Position numbers and translations under genes: made by a program
From: Fragilaria crotonensis
Lineage: Eukaryota > Bacillariophyta > Fragilariophyceae > Fragilariales > Fragilariaceae
NCBI GenBank assembly: GCA_022925895.1
Contig: JAKSYS010000365.1
Coordinates: 1 to 60,933, forward strand
Direction: 5' to 3'
Length of the DNA: 60,933 nucleotides
The notes under the pieces: model-generated
Database searches by the model: none
Told to the model about the DNA's origin: nothing
The model's input: only the letters and a program-made list of their open reading frames with translations
Shown here: piece after piece, positions 55,991 to 60,933 of the stretch
How positions within the stretch are numbered: position 1 is the first letter of the stretch
Layout: each line of letters begins with the position of its first letter

Positions 55991-57563
55991 ATGGTTGAAG
56001 AACAGACAGAGTCCGGGTTTGGAACTACTGTTCGGGCTTTCGCCTTTGACGGCGACGAAACCAAGTACCGGTCATGGGAAGGTAAGACTCTTGCCCTCGC
56101 CGGTTCGAAGGGATTCCTGCATTAACCAAGGAGAGTACTGGTACAGCTCTCACGGTGGAAGAGTTCGAGTACGGAGTGGTCGAGGTACCAGGCGTTGCGG
56201 TCACTGGTGGTGCTGTGGGCGCCCTACGACGCGCCCTACGACAATGTCAGAGAACCGAAAGTACCTTGCGAAGGCTGCAGCTTGGACATATCTCGTCGCG
56301 AGCTGTACCGATAAAGCGTACGCACTTATCGAAAGGTGTGATGGCGATCCGTTTAAGGCCTGGGCCATACTACAGGAGAAGTACTGTGCCACCGACGCGG
56401 AAGAAAATTATCCCGAACTTGATCAAGCATTCAACGATTGCAAATTGGATGGGACTAAGAAGGATCCAGAACTTTGGTTTAATGACATGGATCACTTAAA
56501 CATGCGGCTCGCTCGCATCAACTTGAAGTATCAGAAGGATGACCTACAGTTGAAGAGTCATATGATGTCAGCTATGTCCAACGACTATGAGAGCGTCATC
56601 ATTAAATTCAGGGGAGACCTGCAGGAGACTTCGCTTGCTAAGTTACGTAAGGAAATAGTACTCCAGTACAAGACTCTTGTCAAGACCGTTGGAAAATCCG
56701 GTTCGGAATCAGTCTTAAATGCAAATGTCTCAAAGCAGCCGTGGAGAAAGTTCAAAGGGACTTGCAGGAACTGTGGTAAGATTGGTCATAAAGCAAACGA
56801 GTGCAGATCAAGTAAAGTTGAATCTACGGAAGTTACTACGAAAGGCTCTGGTACTCCTGCTGGAGACAAGTCACATGTTACTTGCTATAACTGCCAACAG
56901 AAAGGTCACTTTGCGAACAAGTGTACGCTCCCAAAGAAGTTGAAGTCCGACGCTACTGCCGATATGGCTATGTTTGTAGGAGCTTCATTTTTGGATGACC
57001 CAGTTGACGTTAATCCTACTGTTGCTGATACTATTGCGGACAGCTTTTCGACTTTTTTCGACAATTCGATAACATTTAACGACGAAGACTTGACTTGTGA
57101 CCTAGTCCCGTTTTGGGGCAATGAACGAGAAAACATTATGGTAACAACACTCGAAGACGATGACGTCTCGATCGATACGGCAGTTCTCTCGAATGACTAT
57201 GTCTGTGCCGCATCCCCCGTTGGACTTACGGAGGAATGGCTACTGGACTCTGGTGCTACGTGCGGGGTCACATACGATAACAAGCTTATGACAAATTTGA
57301 CACCCTCGAATCGGGAGATTACCATTGGTAACGGCGACAAGGTTGCCACGCTGGGACAAGGAACGGTTTCGCTCACGGACAGTCATGGTCAGACGATCAA
57401 GCTAACTGATGTCTATTATGCTCCGGCATTTACAAAGCACATTGTTAGCATGCGGAAACTAATTGACGATGATTGGTCCTTTAGTGTCGCCGATAAGACG
57501 GCGTTTATCTTCACGGATCCGGTTACGAAGGGTTCCGTGAAATTTGAGTCGGAACGAACGTGA
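55991..57563 (+). CDS. Copia gag and protease
   Basis: An ATG at 55991 directly after the LTR opens VEEQTESGFGTTVRAFAFDG and YRSWEGKTLALAGSKGFL, a copia-type gag N-terminus. The frame then changes twice (LTKESTGTALTVEEFEYGVV, then RKYLAKAAAWTYLVASC) and remains open to 57563. Two CCHC knuckles (CRNCGKIGHKANEC near 56764; CYNCQQKGHFANKC near 56884) bind nucleic acid. The aspartic protease active site is WLLDSGATCG near 57238, followed by ITIGNGDKVATLGQGTVSL, the flap-like strand. Cleavage of the polyprotein is its role. Confidence 0.85.
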
Positions 57564-58270
57564 TATGCTGTACTATTTGATTGGTACACGCACAGTTAAG
57601 GCCGATAACAATCTACTCGTGAACAGTCTTACAACTGCCCCAGTCATTTTGGATATTAACATTGCGCACGGCCTTCTTGGACATCCTGATACAAGGACGG
57701 TTACGGCTATGGCTACGAAGCACGGTTGGACACTTACTGGGACGGTTAAGCCCTGCGGATCCTGTGCACTCGCTAAGGCTCGTGCTAAAGCGATACCAAA
57801 AGTACTATGACCAAGGCCAAGACTCCAGGAGCGACTTTTCTTGGACATCTCTGGCCCTACGATTCCCTAAATCAAAATAAGTACTGGCTTCGCATTGTGG
57901 ACGACTATAGCCGGTACAGTTGGGACTGCTTCCTGCCACGTAAGAGCGGCATTCACGTACCGCTATTGAAATTGGTGGTTATGAACAAAGCTGCTGGCAA
58001 GCCTTGCCGATACCTCCGTTGCGACAATGCGGGAGAAAACGAATCCTATGTGCAGCAAGTGTGCGCGGAAAACGACATACAGTTGGAAATGACCGCCCGA
58101 ATACTCCCCAGATGAATGGTGTTGTGGAACGGAGCTTTGCCACATGTAAGGATCGTGCTTTTGCTACAATGTACTGCGCTCGATTTTCATTGGCTACACA
58201 AGGATTACTATGGCCAGAGGCAGTGAATACTATCACGAAAATTGGAAACCACTTGCCTCGCCAGGGCTGA
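57544..58270 (+). CDS. Copia pre-integrase zinc region and integrase core
   Basis: The HHCC-type segment is INIAHGLLGHPDTRTVTAMA ... KPCGSCALAKARAKAIPK. The catalytic core follows in overlapping frames: YWLRIVDDYSRYSWDCF (first Asp region), CRYLRCDNAGENESYV (second Asp), PQMNGVVERSFATCK (catalytic Glu). Integrase inserts the cDNA into host DNA. There are frame changes near 57560, 57807 and 58100. Confidence 0.85.
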
Positions 58271-59706
58271 CACAGGACCCACATACGGCTTGGTTCGGAT
58301 CAGATGTCGTACCCTCGAATTCTGGGTCATCTTCAACCGTTTGGGAGGATTGCTTACGTCACCGACAGAACGAAGCTCAAGGCGAAACTTGACCCGATCA
58401 ACGAAATGCGTCTTTATCGGATATGCATCCGACCACTCTGGCGATACGTATAAGTTTTATAACCCATTGACAAAAAGTACTATCATGTCCAGAGACGTGC
58501 ACCAGTGGATGGAATGGCATGGTCGCATAACGGCAACGGACAATCTTGACTTATTTACGGAACTTGAACAGCTTAAGTCGGAATCCATCATATTGCCTGC
58601 AACACCGGTTATCCCCATATTGACGGACGCAGACTTTCCTGACGATGATGTCATCGAGGATATGCCAGCGCCAGTCTCAAGCCCTACGGAGGAAATTCCT
58701 GCTCCCATTTTCACCGATACTACGGATGTCGCCCCTCCTGCGCGGAGGAATTTGACATCATCCTTTGGCGAAGGGGCAGTAACTCGCTCACGCACACGCC
58801 AAGTGACAATGGCTGATGTTGGTCACAGGAGTGACGACAACCTTGACTTGAACTTGGAGGGCATCACGGAATTACTAATGGCTATGAATGCCTCGCTACA
58901 GTCTGATCCACAGCTTGGAGTGCCTAAGAATTTCAAAGAGCTTTTGAAGCTCAAAGATAAAGACTGGCTTAAGTCTATGCATAACGAACTGGAGAACTTC
59001 TTATCAAGAGATGCTTGGGAGTTCCTCAAGAGGACATCGTTACCTCCGAATCGTAAGACACTACGTAGCAGATGGATCTTCAAGCAGAAGCTCGACGGTA
59101 CCAAGAAATCCCGCTCAGTCATACGAGGATACGAACAGGAACCGGGAGTGGACTTCAACGAATCGTACTCCCCTTTGGCCACCAACACTACGATCAGGGT
59201 TGCTCTGGCTATGGCGTTGTACTACTACAAAGTTCAAGGATTGGGTCACGCTCATGTTGGACGTTGAAGCTGCCTTCCTAAATGCAAAAGTCGACTCGGA
59301 TATATACATCGAAATGCCTGAGGGCTTATATGAGTACATGCTTTCAAAAGGCATTGATTTGAGCGACATGATAATCAAGCTACGAAGTGCTCAGTATGGA
59401 TTGGTGCAAAGCCCCAGACTATGGATGGAGACATTTTCCAAGATTCTGAAATCTCTTGGGCTCATCCAATGTAAATCTGACCCGTGCCTATTCTGTCTAT
59501 TTGACAAAGACAAGTCTCTACTGGCACTAGTGGTGGTGTACTGCGATGACTGCATTATAACCGGACGCTTGAAGTGGGTTAACCAATTAAAGATGGGAAT
59601 CTCTAAACAAGTAAAAATCTCTGATCTTGGAAAATTGAGGCGCCATCTGGGAGTCGACTACGAATTCGGACACGACGAACATGGCCAATATATCAATCTA
59701 CAATGA
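58242..59706 (+). CDS. Copia reverse transcriptase
   Basis: A Pro/Asp/Thr-rich linker with PAPVSSPTEEIPAPIF precedes the RT. LKDKDWLKSMHNELENFLSR, then RSRWIFKQKLDGTKKS, VIRGYEQEPGVDFNESYSPL and (after one frame change near 59235) TLMLDVEAAFLNAKVDSDIY carry the first catalytic Asp. SAQYGLVQSPRLWMETF and LVVVYCDDCIITG hold the palm motif, here YCDD instead of the more common YVDD. The frame is otherwise open from 58242 to 59706. Confidence 0.9.
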
Positions 59707-60840
59707 AGGATTATCACGAACCATGGTGCGAGATTTCGAGAAGGAACAGTACTGTTCGATCAAGACGTTTTCTACTCCCGGCGCAGGCTGTCTCTCCGCC
59801 ATTGCGTTCCTCACCCGACGACGAAATTATTATGATTGAGGAATTCCGTTCGTTTGTGGGACGGATTATGTTTGCATGCGGCAAGACCGAGCCTACGCTA
59901 TCTAACGCCTGCAGAGAATTAACGGTGCATTTGACGGCACCAAACAAGGAACACTGGACAGCGCTCTGACGCATCTCATGGGATATATCAAGACAGTAAG
60001 TAATCAAGGTATAAAGATGAGAGCCCCGAAGGATACCAGAGTGGTGGCGTTCGTTGACTCTGACTACGCGTCAGACAGGGTGACAGAAAGAGCATCTCCG
60101 GGTACTTGGTGACCGTTGGAGGTTGCCTGGTGTCATGGCAGTCTAAGAAACAGACTGGTGTGACATTCATCCACCGAAGCGGAATTCGTCGCAATGAGCA
60201 TGGCCGCTACAGAGGTAAAATTTATCGTATCGCTCCTTACCGAAATGGGCAATGGCCCCTTGGACAGCAATGGCCCCTCGGGCAGTGGCTCTCCGCTCCT
60301 GCCAAGTATTTTACGGAAGACAATACCGGTGCGATCTTTATGGCAAATAATACAGCAATCGGTCAGGACTAAACATGTGGACATTCGGTACCGCTTCGTG
60401 AACGACATGATTCTATCAACGATTTATTGGTGGAACACATCAGCAGTGGCGAAAACCCCAGTGACACTATGACAAAGAATCTTCCATTGAACCTATTCGC
60501 AAAACATGCCACCCTCATTTCGGAAGGGCTATTGGGCAATTACTACGATCCCCAGAACACGGAGGATGTCAAGATCTACTGTACTACTGCTCACGATGTG
60601 TCGAGTAATACTGTGTCATGTGAACAGTACTCGGACAACAACGGTAGTCCAGTATCTAGTATCTGTTCCGGTGATCGCGACAGTACTGATGGTTGGACTG
60701 TTGTCCAAGCCAAGATCAGAACAAAGAAGGCTAAAGAGTCCAGGAGGACTAAAGAGTCTGTTGTTGCTAATGGGATTCACAAGTATGTTGTGAATGGGAA
60801 TGCAAGTGCAATTGCTGGGAATGGAACCCAGCATTATTAG
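59703..60840 (+). CDS. Copia RNase H and LTR-encoded C-terminal tail of pol
   Basis: Frames continue with EIIMIEEFRSFVGRIMFACG and RVVAFVDSDYASDR (RNase H first Asp). HSSTEAEFVAMSMAATEVKF, in adjoining frames near 60165, carries the Glu; then KYFTEDNTGAIFMANNTAIG and VDIRYRFVNDMI. The last frame (from 60427) ends the usual pol with ENPSDTMTKNLPLNLFAKHA and then runs on across the LTR border through VKIYCTTAHDVSS to a basic stretch, KIRTKKAKESRRTKES, stopping at TAG 60838-60840, about 270 bp inside the LTR. At least three frame changes are present. Confidence 0.8.
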
Positions 60841-60933
60841 AGTAACACTATAAGCTCAATACTGATAAACGAAATTCACTACGGTAGTAACGTCGTACTG
60901 AATAATATTATACGGTATCAAGGAATATTTAAC
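60567..60933 (+). repeat. 3' LTR of the copia element (partial)
   Basis: It starts TGTCAAGATCTACTG and matches 55582-55953. Differences in order: five substitutions and a GCT codon-length deletion before the TAG, and a CA deletion after it. Confidence 0.93.

Larger units (their letters stand above)
55582..60933 (+). mobile_element. Ty1/copia LTR retrotransposon, 3' LTR cut by window end
   Basis: Two direct LTRs (55582-55990 and 60567 onward) flank gag-protease-integrase-RT-RNase H in the copia order. The visible 3' LTR matches the 5' LTR with five substitutions, one 3-bp indel and one 2-bp indel over about 370 bp, so the element is young. The coding region has several frame changes, some of which may be assembly errors. 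The target duplication cannot be checked because the 3' end is outside the window. Confidence 0.93.

Noticed and set aside
55992..56003. Primer-binding site for initiator tRNA-Met
   Set aside because: TGGTTGAAGAAC does not match the usual TGGTATCAGAGC-type site beyond the first bases, so no tRNA is named.
1..60933. tRNA or rRNA genes, CRISPR arrays, bacterial operons
   Set aside because: I looked for B-box (GGTTCGA) contexts, rRNA-like blocks and regularly spaced short repeats and saw none. The introns and gene types are eukaryotic.

Overview
The window looks like nuclear DNA of a stramenopile alga, most likely a pennate diatom. The evidence is indirect but consistent. Short GT-AG introns interrupt plastid-type genes, and several proteins begin with a signal peptide followed by a Phe at or near the cleavage site (flavodoxin, a DUF4079 protein with an AFAP motif, a MATE transporter). 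There is also a Pro/Ser repeat-rich cell-surface protein, a myosin with a stramenopile-like head, diatom-type Ty1/copia retroelements, and a transposase family I associate with diatoms and oomycetes.

Layout: 1-548, the 3' end of an Atg22/UMF1-like transporter; 1382-2381, plastid flavodoxin; 6510-10046 (minus), myosin heavy chain; 13136-17622, an autonomous Mutator-like DNA transposon with 550-bp terminal inverted repeats, a 9-bp target duplication, a ULP1-type SUMO-protease ORF and a MULE transposase; 17934-19541, an ATP-grasp ligase, convergent with an alpha-galactosidase at 19673-20900 (minus); 21374-22663 (minus), a Pro/Ser-rich membrane protein; 24577-25035, a small acidic protein; 26547-28609, a foldback repeat; 29178-30137, FolD; 31124-32072, a DUF4079 protein, convergent with a MATE exporter at 32309-34273 (minus); 36569-36853, a hAT-like transposase scrap; 39067-42137 (minus), a broken DDE transposase; 42564-45729, an IQ/FAM13A-like repeat protein; 46198-47050 (minus), ribosomal protein eL6; 47460-49985, a copia gag-protease-integrase fragment; 51690-54532, a PP4R1-like HEAT protein, convergent with a phosphoglycerate-mutase-like protein at 54642-55551 (minus); 55582 to the window end, a young copia retrotransposon whose 3' LTR is cut by the window edge.

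The host genes are ordinary single-copy loci, often in tail-to-tail pairs 100-500 bp apart. They do not form an operon or pathway. The accessory DNA is rich: at least five transposable-element families and intergenic stretches saturated with the palindrome GTAC.

Reading caution: nearly every conserved gene carries one or more single-base frame breaks, and most fall inside short homopolymers. Two lie within about 20 bp in eL6. This pattern fits consensus deletion errors of long-read assembly better than true pseudogenes, so frame-broken genes are described as single loci. The most interesting biology is the MULE that combines a SUMO protease with a candidate SUMO-interacting motif, and the copia element whose pol frame runs about 90 codons into the LTR, where the two LTR copies differ almost only at synonymous sites.
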